In this document: one piece after another, positions 24,160 to 32,863 of the stretch | Layout of the letters: the number at the start of each line of letters is the position of its first letter | Numbering within the stretch: position 1 is the stretch's first letter | Assembly: GCA_005524015.1 (NCBI GenBank) | Contig: SULG01000032.1 | Span: 1 to 33,635 of the forward strand | Direction: 5' to 3' | Length of the DNA stretch: 33,635 nucleotides | Source: Candidatus Jettenia ecosi | GTDB taxonomy: Bacteria > Planctomycetota > Brocadiia > Brocadiales > Brocadiaceae | Notes under the pieces: model-generated | Seen by the model: only the letters and a program-made list of their open reading frames with translations | Database searches by the model: none | What the model was told of the DNA's origin: nothing | Program-made: the position numbers and the translations under genes

Positions 24160-24855
24160 CTATTCTAAAATACGTCCATCGATAATTCTTACAATGCGTC
24201 CGGCGTGTTTGGCTATTTCCTCATCATGAGTGACGATTATCAGTGTTTGGTGTGATGTTCTGTTCAAATCCCAAATTAATTCGAGAATTTCATGACCTGT
24301 CTTTGTATCTAAGTTACCTGTAGGCTCATCACACAGCAATATTTCAGGGTTATTGATTAATGCCCGTACGATAGCAACTCGCTGTCTTTCCCCGCCGGAA
24401 AGTTGCGAGGGTTTATGCGTTACCCGGTTTCCCAGTCCGACTCTTTCTAACAATGAGAGCGCTTTCCTTTTGTAGTTTTTATCCGATATTTCTGTATTTG
24501 AGAATCCACTTCCTATCAAACTTGGCAGTAAAACGTTCTCTAATGCAGTAAAATCGGGTAAAAGGTGATAAAACTGGAAGACAAATCCGAAGGTGCGATT
24601 TCTTGTCTCTGCCTGTTTTTTTGCACTTAATTCCGTGAGATTTATACCTTTATATAATACTGAACCAGAGGTAGGTGTATCTAAAATTCCTAAAATATGT
24701 AATAGCGTACTTTTCCCTGCCCCGGATGCGCCTACAATTGCTACAATTTCATTTTTTTCGACAGAGAGATTTACTCCGTGTAAGACAGGTAATGTGCGTT
24801 CACCGCTTGTGTATTCCTTAAATACATTTATAGCTTGTAATATACTGCTGCTCAT
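24160..24855 (-). CDS. lolD: LolD/MacB-type ABC transporter ATP-binding protein
   Basis: This 231-residue ATPase has Walker [10 protein letters not shown], the Q-loop [16 protein letters not shown], signature [15 protein letters not shown], Walker [12 protein letters not shown] and the switch His in VTHDEE. The [14 protein letters not shown] stretch is typical of LolD, which powers release of lipoproteins from the inner membrane in Gram-negatives; FtsE and MacB domains are close relatives. No permease (LolC/E) is adjacent: RNase H precedes and ilvE follows. The start at 24855 ([10 protein letters not shown]) is favoured because the family begins there; a TTG at 24891 would add 12 residues. 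Neither has a strong ribosome site. Confidence 0.82.
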   Translation of the reverse strand: MSSSILQAINVFKEYTSGERTLPVLHGVNLSVEKNEIVAIVGASGAGKSTLLHILGILDTPTSGSVLYKGINLTELSAKKQAETRNRTFGFVFQFYHLLPDFTALENVLLPSLIGSGFSNTEISDKNYKRKALSLLERVGLGNRVTHKPSQLSGGERQRVAIVRALINNPEILLCDEPTGNLDTKTGHEILELIWDLNRTSHQTLIIVTHDEEIAKHAGRIVRIIDGRILE

Positions 24856-24952
24856 AATATTCACATTACCATTTATCTGCATCGTGAACAAATATTTTTA
24901 GCCTGTAACTATATCACACAGGTAAATATTAGTCAATTTTAATTTAACGTTA

Positions 24953-25564
24953 CTACCCTTCCAGAGAGTCATCAATTCCCTGATTGGCCAAAGCGTCGGC
25001 ATGGATATTTTCTTCTCTGCGCACATGCTGAATTTTCCACGCAGGTATCTTGCGCAGAATTGCCATAAGTTGGTTATAGAGAGGCAGAATACTGGCGCTT
25101 TTTACACGGTATATACCATTAAGTTGTCTTACGAGAAGTTCGCTATCCGTTTTAAAGAGTACTCTTTTAGCGTTATGATGAATGGCTTTTTGAGCTGCCA
25201 GTATCATGGCCCGATATTCAGCAACATTATTGGTAGATTTTCCGATATACCTGCATGCCTCTTCAATAATACGATGTTCTTTATCGTATATAACTATGCC
25301 AATGCCTGCTTTGCCGGGATTTCCCCTTGATGCGCCGTCGGTATGAATAATAAGTTCATCCAATTCGCTTTTTTTATGTTGCATACCTGAATGCTGTTGT
25401 AATCCTTCTTCATCAGATTTTTTCCTTTTTTTTTGATGAGAAATTTCCTGAATAAAGGTATCAATCATCTCTTCTGTTATTGAGGGATTCTCTTTGATTA
25501 ATTTTTCTTTATCAAGGTATTGAAATATTAGGGGTAATAACTCTTGAAAGGGCGTATCTTCCAT
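24953..25564 (-). CDS. rnhA: RNase HI-like ribonuclease with N-terminal extension
   Basis: Residues ~70-198 form an RNase H domain, which cuts RNA in RNA-DNA hybrids. The catalytic acidic residues are visible: Asp76 (IIHTDGASRGNPG), Glu116 (NNVAEYRA), Asp140 (FKTDSELL) and Asp190 (NIHADALAN). The NNVAEYRAM and TDSELLVRQL pattern matches the bacterial/archaeal RBD or YpdQ-like type rather than E. coli RnhA. Residues 1-65 are a charged helical extension of unknown role, not the usual hybrid-binding domain. A GGGAG site precedes the ATG. It may be co-transcribed with lolD and ilvE downstream. Confidence 0.85.
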   Translation of the reverse strand: MEDTPFQELLPLIFQYLDKEKLIKENPSITEEMIDTFIQEISHQKKRKKSDEEGLQQHSGMQHKKSELDELIIHTDGASRGNPGKAGIGIVIYDKEHRIIEEACRYIGKSTNNVAEYRAMILAAQKAIHHNAKRVLFKTDSELLVRQLNGIYRVKSASILPLYNQLMAILRKIPAWKIQHVRREENIHADALANQGIDDSLEG

Positions 25565-26002
25565 ACTATATAAGCTCCCTTTATAAAATATCTTAAAAAT
25601 TTATTGTATTGCATTACATTCTAGAGATCAAACTTCTGAATAGCAAATATTTTTAGAAGTATCAAACCTGATTTTTTCTTAATAAAGAATGATATTTTGG
25701 CAGTAATTCTCTACAGGTATGTATCCTTTTTGATACCCTTCAACACTTCATGTGACATGCCGCATTTTGTAACAGCACACTTTTGTGATATGTCACACAC
25801 TTTATCAAATGTATTATAGATGTATTCCTTTTTCTTTCCAGGAAAGGTCTATTTTGCCGCAAAAACGCAATTAAATTAAATTTTCTCCTGTATGGTATAT
25901 TTTTTGATATTTCGTCTGAATGATCAGTTATTAAAGGATTGTGTACTGTCCAATACTATTATTATCCATTCCTTAGTAATATCTTGAGGAGGAAAGATTT
26001 GT
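25565..26002. other. 438-bp divergent intergenic region
   Basis: This separates the RNase H-like gene (minus) from the large LamG protein (plus) and must hold both promoters. It is AT-rich. The clearest element is a TGTGA-N4-TCACA palindrome at 25784-25797, preceded by a partial copy TGTGACATG at 25751-25759. No ORF or RNA gene is recognised. Confidence 0.45.
25784..25797. promoter_or_regulatory. CRP/FNR-family-like operator half-sites TGTGA-N4-TCACA
   Basis: Perfect 5-bp half-sites of the CRP type are separated by 4 bp, whereas CRP itself uses 6; FNR-type sites use 4 with different half-sites. It lies about 205 bp upstream of the LamG gene. The regulator is unknown. Confidence 0.35.
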
Positions 26003-28627
26003 ATGAGAAAAAGTATATGGTATTTTATCGCTGCAGTTTGTATATCTATGCCCTCTTATACGGTTTTGACTTATGGTCAGTCAAATATTGTATCTGATGA
26101 TTTCAGGGCAACAAATCTCAATAAAGATATATGGACATTTATTAATCCTCTTGGAGATGCAAGCCTGACCATGACAGGAACTGGTATATCAATATCTGTT
26201 CCTGCGGGGATATCACATGAGATAAGGACTGGAGGAAATTCTGCTCCGCGAATTATGCAGCCTGCTAATAATACCGATTTTGAGATTGAGGTAAAGTTCG
26301 GGTCTCAATTAAGCAAAAAGTATCAGATGCAAGGATTAATTATTGAACAGGATAGTAAAAATTATCTGCGCTTTGATTTTTATTCTAATAGCACAGATAT
26401 TGCAATTTTTGCTGCAAGTTATGCAAATGGATCTTCCACCACCAAAAAAAACCGTATTATAATGGATGATATTCCTAGCTCTGTTCCTTTATATATGCGT
26501 ATTAAACGACAGGGAAACCAGTGGACACAGTCGTACTCCTATAATAGAGTGAAATGGTTTACTAACGTTAGCTTTAGCTATGGTCTAACAGTAAAATCAG
26601 TAGGGATATTTATAGGAAATTCTGGCAGCGGCAGCAGTATACCGGCATATACCGGCCTGATTGATTATTTCTTCAATACCTCATCTCCTATTAATCCGGA
26701 GGATGGTGGGAACACAAAACCACCTGTAGTTAACGTTTGGTACGGTAATTATCAACGTTTTGGGTATCTTGGAATACCACAAAGATGGATAAATATCCTG
26801 GGCAGGGTATCAGACCCTGACCTGGATGATATTTCCTCACTATCATATTCTCTGAATGGCGGACCAAAGTATCCTCTCTCTCTTGGACCAGATGAAAGAC
26901 GTCTTACTTCGTTTGGCGATTTTAACATAGATATAGCATACACAGACCTTTTATGCGGACAAAATCAAGTTGCAATTACGGCAACTGATACTTTTGGTAA
27001 CACAGCTCTTAAGACTGTGGATATTAAATACGATTGTGGAAATATATGGCCTGAAACATATTCTGTTAACTGGAGTTCTGTTACGAATATACAAGATGTA
27101 GCGCAGGTTGTTGATGGTATCTGGGTGTTAGGGACAAGTGGCGTTCGTACAGCGATAAAAGGGTATGATCGTTTGATTGCAATTGGTGATGTTTCCTGGG
27201 ATGAGTATGAGGTTACCGCCCCTGTTACTATTCACAAGTTAGGATCTTCAACACACCGTGGCTCTGTTGGTTTTGTGATGAGGTGGAAAGGTCATTATGA
27301 TTGGGATGGCAGCCGCCCGCGGTGGGGATGGTATCCTTTTGGAGCTTTTGGAGGATATGATTGGGTATGGAATGGAGAGTCAGGAGATTATATATTACGT
27401 ATGTTTGGAAATAAAAGTTCAATTGCAGAAGACAAAAGTGGCCGGCATTTAAAGACAGGTATAGAATACTTATTTAAAATGCGGGCGGAAATGGTTGGAG
27501 GGAAAAGTGTTTACTCTTTAAAAATATGGGAACGAGGTACATCCGAACCTTCAGAATGGGATTTGAGGGGATTAGGGATAGAAGGAGAGTTACAACAGGG
27601 CTCATTGTTGTTATTAGCTCATTATGCAGATGTCAGTTTTGGCAATGTAACAATAACACCCGGTCCTTTCTATAATAATACAACACCGCCGGTAATCAGC
27701 AATATTCAGGTGGCATCCAATAATACAAAAGCAACAGTAACCTGGACTACCGATAAACCTTCGACAAGCAAGGTAGATTACGGACCTACATCTGCTTATG
27801 AGAATGGTTCTGTGAAGAATGCTTCTCTGGTGACTTCCCATACTATCGTACTTGCTGAACTAACCCAGGGCGCTTTGTATCACTATAAAGTTACCTCTGT
27901 TGATGGATATGGGAATAGCTCAAGTTCTTCGGATCTTGTCTTTACGGCAAGTTCTAGTCTGAAGGCTCTCTATAGTTTCAACGAAGGAGCAGGGACTATT
28001 GTGAATGATTCCTCTGGCAACGAAAATAATGGTACAATTAATGGTGCTACATGGACAACCGGTAAAATTGGAGGGGGGTTGAACTTTGATGGGATTGACG
28101 ATTCTGTATCAGTTCCTCGCATGAATTACGATGAGGTTTCAATTTCCGCATGGTTCTATAAAAATGCCAGTGATGCAACCTATGCTGATGCTATATTTGG
28201 CGCATATAAGTGGAATTTAAATTCTCAATATCGGCAAGGTTTTGATGTGCGGTTTTACAAAAGCGCCCCTGATATCCTTGAATTTATATTAGTAACACAA
28301 AATGGGAGTGGAACGAAATCGACAAGAACTGTTCAAAAGGATTTGGGAAATTCGGTTGGCAAATGGCACCATGTTGTAGGCACTTACAATAAAATAACAG
28401 GAGAACAGAAGTTGTATGTAAATGGGCTGTTAGTTAATACCCGAGCTCACCCAGCAGGAAATACCATAGTCCCAATGACATCTTATTCTGATATGAGAGT
28501 AGGTTACTCAAGGGTTAATAAGGGGTATTTTAGTGGCATTATAGACGATGTGCGCCTTTATAATCGAGCTTTGAGTAGTCAGGAAATACAAAATTTGTAT
28601 AATAAGGTACAGGGATTGTATAATTAG
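26003..28627 (+). CDS. large secreted DUF1349-FN3-LamG surface protein
   Basis: This 874-residue protein starts with a signal peptide (hydrophobic 6-22, cleavage near residue 26). Domains in order: a DUF1349-like concanavalin fold (about 33-225: DDFRATNLNKDIWTF, QGLIIEQDSKNYLRFDF), an Ig/cadherin-like segment (about 240-345), a second jelly-roll region (about 350-555) with many Trp, a fibronectin III-like domain (about 563-650: PVISNIQVASNNTKATVTW), and a C-terminal LamG/concanavalin domain (about 655-865: ALYSFNEGAGTIVNDSSGN, and IIDDVRLYNRALSSQEI). There is no catalytic motif and no LPXTG or PEP-CTERM tail. It probably binds carbohydrate in the extracellular matrix or S-layer. GAGGAGG precedes the ATG. 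It is monocistronic, converging on the MgtE-like gene. Confidence 0.85.
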   Translation: MRKSIWYFIAAVCISMPSYTVLTYGQSNIVSDDFRATNLNKDIWTFINPLGDASLTMTGTGISISVPAGISHEIRTGGNSAPRIMQPANNTDFEIEVKFGSQLSKKYQMQGLIIEQDSKNYLRFDFYSNSTDIAIFAASYANGSSTTKKNRIIMDDIPSSVPLYMRIKRQGNQWTQSYSYNRVKWFTNVSFSYGLTVKSVGIFIGNSGSGSSIPAYTGLIDYFFNTSSPINPEDGGNTKPPVVNVWYGNYQRFGYLGIPQRWINILGRVSDPDLDDISSLSYSLNGGPKYPLSLGPDERRLTSFGDFNIDIAYTDLLCGQNQVAITATDTFGNTALKTVDIKYDCGNIWPETYSVNWSSVTNIQDVAQVVDGIWVLGTSGVRTAIKGYDRLIAIGDVSWDEYEVTAPVTIHKLGSSTHRGSVGFVMRWKGHYDWDGSRPRWGWYPFGAFGGYDWVWNGESGDYILRMFGNKSSIAEDKSGRHLKTGIEYLFKMRAEMVGGKSVYSLKIWERGTSEPSEWDLRGLGIEGELQQGSLLLLAHYADVSFGNVTITPGPFYNNTTPPVISNIQVASNNTKATVTWTTDKPSTSKVDYGPTSAYENGSVKNASLVTSHTIVLAELTQGALYHYKVTSVDGYGNSSSSSDLVFTASSSLKALYSFNEGAGTIVNDSSGNENNGTINGATWTTGKIGGGLNFDGIDDSVSVPRMNYDEVSISAWFYKNASDATYADAIFGAYKWNLNSQYRQGFDVRFYKSAPDILEFILVTQNGSGTKSTRTVQKDLGNSVGKWHHVVGTYNKITGEQKLYVNGLLVNTRAHPAGNTIVPMTSYSDMRVGYSRVNKGYFSGIIDDVRLYNRALSSQEIQNLYNKVQGLYN

Positions 28628-28640
28628 CGGCTTTCAAGAA

Positions 28641-29636
28641 TTATATAAACTGATTGAGAAGATATGTTCCAAGAGAAAAGTACGAAGTTAATGATACAAC
28701 ATCGGCGATGGCTAATACAAGGGGGCAAGAGGCATGCGTTGGATTGATACCCATCTTTTTAAAAAGAATCGGTAGCATGCACCCAAGGAAAGAAGCCGTA
28801 AGAATGGAAAATAAGATAGTAAGAGATAAAGCAATAGAAAAGGCTTGTTCCCATAACCATAAAAAGGATACAAGATACAATATTCCCCCGCATAGCATAC
28901 CTATTTTTGCTCCGACTAGTGTCTCATAGAGAACAAGCCTTTTCATCCTGATCGTTTTCTCAAGCGAAGAAAGAGTAACTGCAACAGCTTGAGTACCCAT
29001 GCTTTCTGCAAGGCCTAAAATTATAGTTATAAAGAAGGCTACAAAGACAAACTTATCTACCGTGTTGCTAAATAGATTGGTAATAAAAGCACAGGTGAGC
29101 CCGCTCAAGATATTGAAAAGCAAATAAGGAAATCGTAAAAAGGTGCTTTTAAAGATAGAGGGTTTTCGAAACTCTTCCAATTTTATACCGATTATTTTGA
29201 GCAGATTATCCCGTGCTTGCTCCAGTTTTTCTTCAATAGTTATTGTATCTTCAATAAAATCGTTCGCTCGCGCAATACCAATAAGTTTTCCTTGTTCATC
29301 GACAACAGGAAAAGCAAGGAATTTATATATTAAAAAATATTCAAGAACCGTATCAAAAGGAGTTTGCGTAGTTAATCGGATCGGATTACGTACCATAATA
29401 TCAGAAACCATGGTCCCCCAGGGCGCTGTTATAAGTTTTCTTAAAGGTATAATACCTGTTAATTTCCCTTCTTTGTCTATAACATAACAATAAAAAATAT
29501 TACCAGAAAGGTTACTGCCACGCAGTAATTCAAAAGCGGTTTGAGCAGTATTATCTTCTGAAACAGCAAACATCTCGGTGCTATATTTGAATTCAGAATG
29601 TTTTTTAATTATTTTATGTTTATTATGGAAGCGCAT
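28641..29636 (-). CDS. MgtE-like Mg2+ channel lacking the N-terminal domain
   Basis: Residues ~20-140 are a CBS pair (VIDKEGKLTGIIPLRKL, VRNPIRLTTQTPFDTVLEYF, VVDEQGKLIGIARANDF). Residues ~165-331 hold about five membrane helices of the MgtE/SLC41 channel, with GLAESMGTQAVAVTLSSL and the pore Asp-containing helix HASCPLVLAIADVVSL near the end. The family moves Mg2+ passively, gated by Mg2+ binding to the cytosolic domains. Typical MgtE is about 450 residues with an N-terminal superhelical domain; here that domain is missing, leaving CBS plus channel. The 331 residues appear intact rather than truncated by a frameshift, since the start is in a normal gene context. Confidence 0.82.
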   Translation of the reverse strand: MRFHNKHKIIKKHSEFKYSTEMFAVSEDNTAQTAFELLRGSNLSGNIFYCYVIDKEGKLTGIIPLRKLITAPWGTMVSDIMVRNPIRLTTQTPFDTVLEYFLIYKFLAFPVVDEQGKLIGIARANDFIEDTITIEEKLEQARDNLLKIIGIKLEEFRKPSIFKSTFLRFPYLLFNILSGLTCAFITNLFSNTVDKFVFVAFFITIILGLAESMGTQAVAVTLSSLEKTIRMKRLVLYETLVGAKIGMLCGGILYLVSFLWLWEQAFSIALSLTILFSILTASFLGCMLPILFKKMGINPTHASCPLVLAIADVVSLTSYFSLGTYLLNQFI

Positions 29637-29655
29637 AACTAATCCGTTACTGTTT

Positions 29656-29686
29656 TTGACAGGTATTAAAATTTTAAGTATATAAT
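29656..29686 (+). promoter_or_regulatory. sigma70-like promoter P1 of the amino-acid ABC operon
   Basis: TTGACA (29656-29661) is an exact consensus. The -10 is TATATA after 17 bp (29679-29684) or TATAAT after 19 bp (29681-29686). It would give a leader of about 290 nt. Confidence 0.5.
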
Positions 29687-29795
29687 AATTTTTTATACAT
29701 TCAAGGCAGATTTGGAATATAGTTTGAGTTTTGAGTGTTTAAAGGGATACGGAAATAGCTTTTTATATCTTTGCTAACAATACTATGACTTTTTC

Positions 29796-29824
29796 TTGAC
29801 CGCAGATCAGTTACACAGTAATAT
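29796..29824 (+). promoter_or_regulatory. sigma70-like promoter P2 of the amino-acid ABC operon
   Basis: TTGACC (29796-29801), a 17-bp spacer and TAATAT (29819-29824), about 158 bp before the transporter start. Confidence 0.5.
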
Positions 29825-29862
29825 TGCGTAAATTATTTTGTTACAGAGATGTCAAAATAAGT

Positions 29863-29988
29863 ATGTTTACTATAAGTATTGCAAATGAAGCCTGGATAAT
29901 CTCCCTTGATTTCTCTCTGGAAGAATGGAAATATCCGAAGTGTTTATCAGGGAAAAATTCTGAAATATTCAATAAGAGGAAATGCTGA
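29863..29988 (+). CDS. possible 41-residue leader peptide overlapping the transporter start
   Basis: ATG to TGA, 42 codons, with the last 7 bp overlapping the ATG of the transporter gene (ATGCTGA). It starts just after promoter P2. No ribosome site precedes its ATG, and the peptide (MFTISIANEAWIISLDF...) resembles nothing I know. The overlap geometry favours translational coupling if it is expressed, but chance is quite possible. Confidence 0.25.
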   Translation: MFTISIANEAWIISLDFSLEEWKYPKCLSGKNSEIFNKRKC

Positions 29989-31529
29989 AATTCTCTTTCT
30001 CTATGAGCTATAAACCTATAATAATTCGTATTATTTTGTTTTTACAAATGTGTTTTTCCCTACTATATTTTTCTTCTACTCCTGCATTTGCATATCAAAA
30101 TACCCTTGAAAAAATTAAATCTACCGGGGTATTAGTCTGGGGGTTCGATGCAGAAGGGGGGGCCCCGTATGTATTTTATGATCTCAAACATCCTTCGAAA
30201 CTTATTGGCTTTGAGGTTGATCTTGTAGAAGCTATCGCCAGGGAAATGGGTGTAAAGGTGCAATATTTCCAAAATGCGTGGGATAGCATCTTACTTGCAC
30301 TTCAGCGTGGAGATTTTGACATTGCACTGAATGGTATCGAGATAACACCGGATAGAGAACAGGCTGTATTATTCAGTCGCCCGTATTTTGCCTATGCAGA
30401 ACAAATTGTTACCCGCGCCTCGGAAATCCGCATTAATTGTCTGGAAGATCTTCGGAAAAAAAAGGTTGGCGCCCTGTATAATACGGTAGCCAAACGAATG
30501 CTGGATGAAATGGGGGATATACAAGTTAATAGTTACAGCGGGCAGGTGGAACCTTTCAAAGATCTCTTATTAAGTCGTATAGACGCCGTTTTTGTGGATA
30601 TGCCCGTTGCCTTATACTATGCCATGCCAAATCCACAATTACGATTAGTCGGCGAGCCAGTGGGTGAAGGATATTATGGCATTGCTTTCAGAAAAGAAGA
30701 TACAGCCCTGGTTGAGGAGGTGAATACAATTCTTGTGAAGTTGTTGAGATCAGGTGAATTAAAGAAGATTTACGACCGATGGAGATTGTGGAATACCTCT
30801 CAGGAAAAACTCTTCTTACATGATGAACTCTTACAAAAATATACAGAAAGTCCTCCTTCTGTTTCTCAGAAGGTGCCCCTTCGGGCGACTACATTTTTAC
30901 CAACCTTGCTAAAAGGAGCATTGGTCACGATCGGTATCTCCATTTTGTCTATGATGCTGGCGGTTGTTTTAGGTCTGATACTGGCGATTATGAGGCTATA
31001 CGGCAATATATGGTTACAAAAAATTTCTACGGCCTATATTGAAATCTACCGTGGTACACCCCTTCTTATTCAGCTCTATATCTTGTATTATGGTTTACCT
31101 AACATCGGTATTACCTTAAGCGCGCTTGCCGCTGCTATTCTTGGATTAGGTATGAACTACGCTGCATATGAGGCTGAAATTTATCGCGCAGGTATACAAT
31201 CTGTTCCTAAGGGGCAAACTGAGGCGGCTTTATCTCTGGGCATGTCAATGCGTTTGACCTTAAGGCGAATTATTTTACCACAAGCATTCCGTATCACAAT
31301 ACCACCGATGACAAATGATTTTGTTGCTTTATTTAAAGACTCGTCTTTGGTTTCAGTTATTGCTATAGTAGAACTCACAAAGAGTTATAGTATGTTAGCT
31401 GCTTCATCAATGAATTTTTTCACCTTGGGGATTATCACAGCCCTCCTTTATTTTGGTATGAGTTATCCTCTTTCCTTGTATGCAAGAAAACTGGAAAAAA
31501 AACTAATACGATCATCGCCAAGTCGATAA
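29982..31529 (+). CDS. polar amino-acid ABC transporter, binding protein fused to permease
   Basis: This 515-residue chain has a signal/anchor sequence (13-37, ending in AFA), a type II periplasmic binding domain (about 40-270: KSTGVLVWGFDAEGGAPYVF, IGFEVDLVEAIAREMG, GDFDIALNGIEITPDREQAV) and a HisM/GlnP-type permease (about 305-510) with TLLKGALVTIGISI, EIYRGTPLLIQLYILYYGLP and the ATPase-contact EAA loop GQTEAALSLGMSMRLTLRRIILPQAFRITIPP. It imports glutamine, glutamate or a similar polar amino acid. Such fusions are familiar in Gram-positive GlnPQ systems and less so in Gram-negatives. The ATG has AGAGG very close upstream. The partner ATPase follows 80 bp later. Confidence 0.88.
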   Translation: MLKFSFSMSYKPIIIRIILFLQMCFSLLYFSSTPAFAYQNTLEKIKSTGVLVWGFDAEGGAPYVFYDLKHPSKLIGFEVDLVEAIAREMGVKVQYFQNAWDSILLALQRGDFDIALNGIEITPDREQAVLFSRPYFAYAEQIVTRASEIRINCLEDLRKKKVGALYNTVAKRMLDEMGDIQVNSYSGQVEPFKDLLLSRIDAVFVDMPVALYYAMPNPQLRLVGEPVGEGYYGIAFRKEDTALVEEVNTILVKLLRSGELKKIYDRWRLWNTSQEKLFLHDELLQKYTESPPSVSQKVPLRATTFLPTLLKGALVTIGISILSMMLAVVLGLILAIMRLYGNIWLQKISTAYIEIYRGTPLLIQLYILYYGLPNIGITLSALAAAILGLGMNYAAYEAEIYRAGIQSVPKGQTEAALSLGMSMRLTLRRIILPQAFRITIPPMTNDFVALFKDSSLVSVIAIVELTKSYSMLAASSMNFFTLGIITALLYFGMSYPLSLYARKLEKKLIRSSPSR

Positions 31530-31609
31530 AAAGTTAGGAGGGTAAATAGGAATCTGTATAATTTACAGAATCTGCGGATATTTTTAAATCAAACGGATAG
31601 TAAAATCGC

Positions 31610-32365
31610 ATGATTAAAATCCAGAATTTATTTAAACACTATAATCATCAGTCTCTGTTTAAAGGGTTGAGTGTAGACATAGCAAAAAGAAGCGTTGTTA
31701 CTATTATTGGACCATCGGGAAGTGGCAAGAGTACGCTCTTACGGTGTATAAATGGATTGGAGTCTTTTGATGGAGGGTGGATTTCTATCGATAGCCAAAC
31801 ACGGTGTGGTGTTAATGAATCAGGTTACCATAAGGCACAAGAAGAACTTGTTTTAAGAAATATACGCAAGAAGGTGGGAATGGTATTTCAGCAGTTCAAT
31901 CTCTTTCACCATATGACAGTTCTTCAAAATATTACTGAATCTCCAATCCATGTATTAGGTATTGGTCGGGCTGAAGCTGAGTCAAATGCTGTTTCTTTGC
32001 TCCGAAAAGTAAACTTAGAGGAAAAAGCTCAGAATTATCCTGAACAATTATCGGGTGGAGAACAACAGCGGGTTGCTATTGCCCGCGCCCTTGCTATGAG
32101 ACCTGAAGTGATGCTCTTTGATGAACCGACATCCTCTCTTGACCCGGAAATGATTGATGATGTGCTCAAGGTAATAAAAGATCTCGTGTCAGAAGGAATG
32201 ACAACGGTAATCGCAACGCACGAGATGAGCTTTGCAAGGGATATCTCTACACACGTAATCTTCATAGAGAAAGGCGATATTGTAGAGCAGGGGGGGCCGC
32301 AAGATATCTTTTACAATCCAAAAAATGACCGTACAAAGGCATTTCTCAGCCGTTTTATGAAGTAA
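31610..32365 (+). CDS. glnQ: polar amino-acid ABC transporter ATP-binding protein
   Basis: This 251-residue ATPase of the GlnQ/HisP family shows Walker A GPSGSGKST (34-42), the Q-loop GMVFQQFNLFHHMTVLQNI, signature LSGGEQQRVAIARALAM, Walker B VMLFDEPTSSLDPEM, and the switch His in ATHEMSFARDI. The FNLFHHMTVLQN stretch is diagnostic of polar amino-acid importers. It lies 80 bp after the fused binding protein-permease gene and energises it. No good ribosome site is seen before the ATG. The gene ends in a long structured gap. Confidence 0.9.
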   Translation: MIKIQNLFKHYNHQSLFKGLSVDIAKRSVVTIIGPSGSGKSTLLRCINGLESFDGGWISIDSQTRCGVNESGYHKAQEELVLRNIRKKVGMVFQQFNLFHHMTVLQNITESPIHVLGIGRAEAESNAVSLLRKVNLEEKAQNYPEQLSGGEQQRVAIARALAMRPEVMLFDEPTSSLDPEMIDDVLKVIKDLVSEGMTTVIATHEMSFARDISTHVIFIEKGDIVEQGGPQDIFYNPKNDRTKAFLSRFMK

Positions 32366-32729
32366 ACTTTTGTGTGCTTTAATCCAAAACCGCAAAGTCA
32401 TTTCTCTATCTTAGCTGCCATCGAGCTATCCCTGTTGTCGATTCTTACCGCCCAATATAAATATTCCCAAACGAACATTCTTGTCTATCGCTCATGGAGT
32501 TGTCTAACGATTATGCTCATTGGCGCACTTTTTTTGCATTAGGGTTGATCGCCAAGTTAGGATTCATGCGCAAGAGATTATGCTTTCATTTTCTACCCCT
32601 GTTTTTTTATTTTCATTTTTAGATTGATATAAATCCAAAACCTGCTAAAAATAAAGTATATCACGATAAAGGGAAACCTTAAGTGATCAAAAGGCATAAA
32701 GTAAAGAGTTGTTAAATCGTTTTATAACA

Positions 32730-32795
32730 AAAGAGAGTCTTATTGCTGAAGATATTTTCAAATGAATGTCTTTGCAATTGGACTCTTTTTGTTTT
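32730..32795 (+). terminator. long hairpin with T-tract, terminator or attenuator
   Basis: The outer stem is AAAGAGAGTC (32730-32739) with GACTCTTTTT (32781-32790), one G-U pair. The inner stems are ATTGC/GCAAT (32742-32746 with 32774-32778) and AAGA/TCTT. The T-rich end TTTTTGTTTT follows. It lies 365 bp past glnQ and 27 bp before the tiny ORF 32822. Confidence 0.5.
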
Positions 32796-32821
32796 AAAGA
32801 TGCATGACGGAGGTGAAAGAT

Positions 32822-32863
32822 ATGTGTATAACTATGGTTGTGGTAATGAGAATAGTGTTATGA
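32822..32863 (+). CDS. possible 13-residue leader peptide
   Basis: ATG to TGA (MCITMVVVMRIVL) is preceded by GGAGGTGA (32809-32816), one of the best ribosome sites in the window, 5 nt from the ATG. Its TGA overlaps the ATG of a 19-residue ORF (MSSDSIPGKTFEKQQRILI, 32860-32919). It sits between the hairpin and the ferredoxin gene. It could be a leader peptide or the remnant of a lost gene. Confidence 0.3.
   Translation: MCITMVVVMRIVL

Larger units (their letters stand above)
29637..29981. other. 345-bp regulatory gap upstream of the amino-acid transporter
   Basis: This holds two well-spaced sigma70-like promoters directed right (listed separately) and a 41-codon ORF (29863-29988) whose stop overlaps the transporter start. 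No riboswitch was recognised. The promoter of the minus-strand MgtE-like gene should also lie here but was not pinpointed. Confidence 0.5.

Noticed and set aside
28654-29487. Plus-strand ORFs opposite the MgtE-like gene
   Set aside because: Both lie within a well-supported membrane protein on the other strand and have no ribosome sites or motifs.
32660-32710. Possible cyclic-di-GMP (GEMM) riboswitch from a GGGAAACC / AAAGGC pattern
   Set aside because: The conserved GGACGCAAAGCC-like core and second stem are absent; similarity is limited to a few purine-rich bases.
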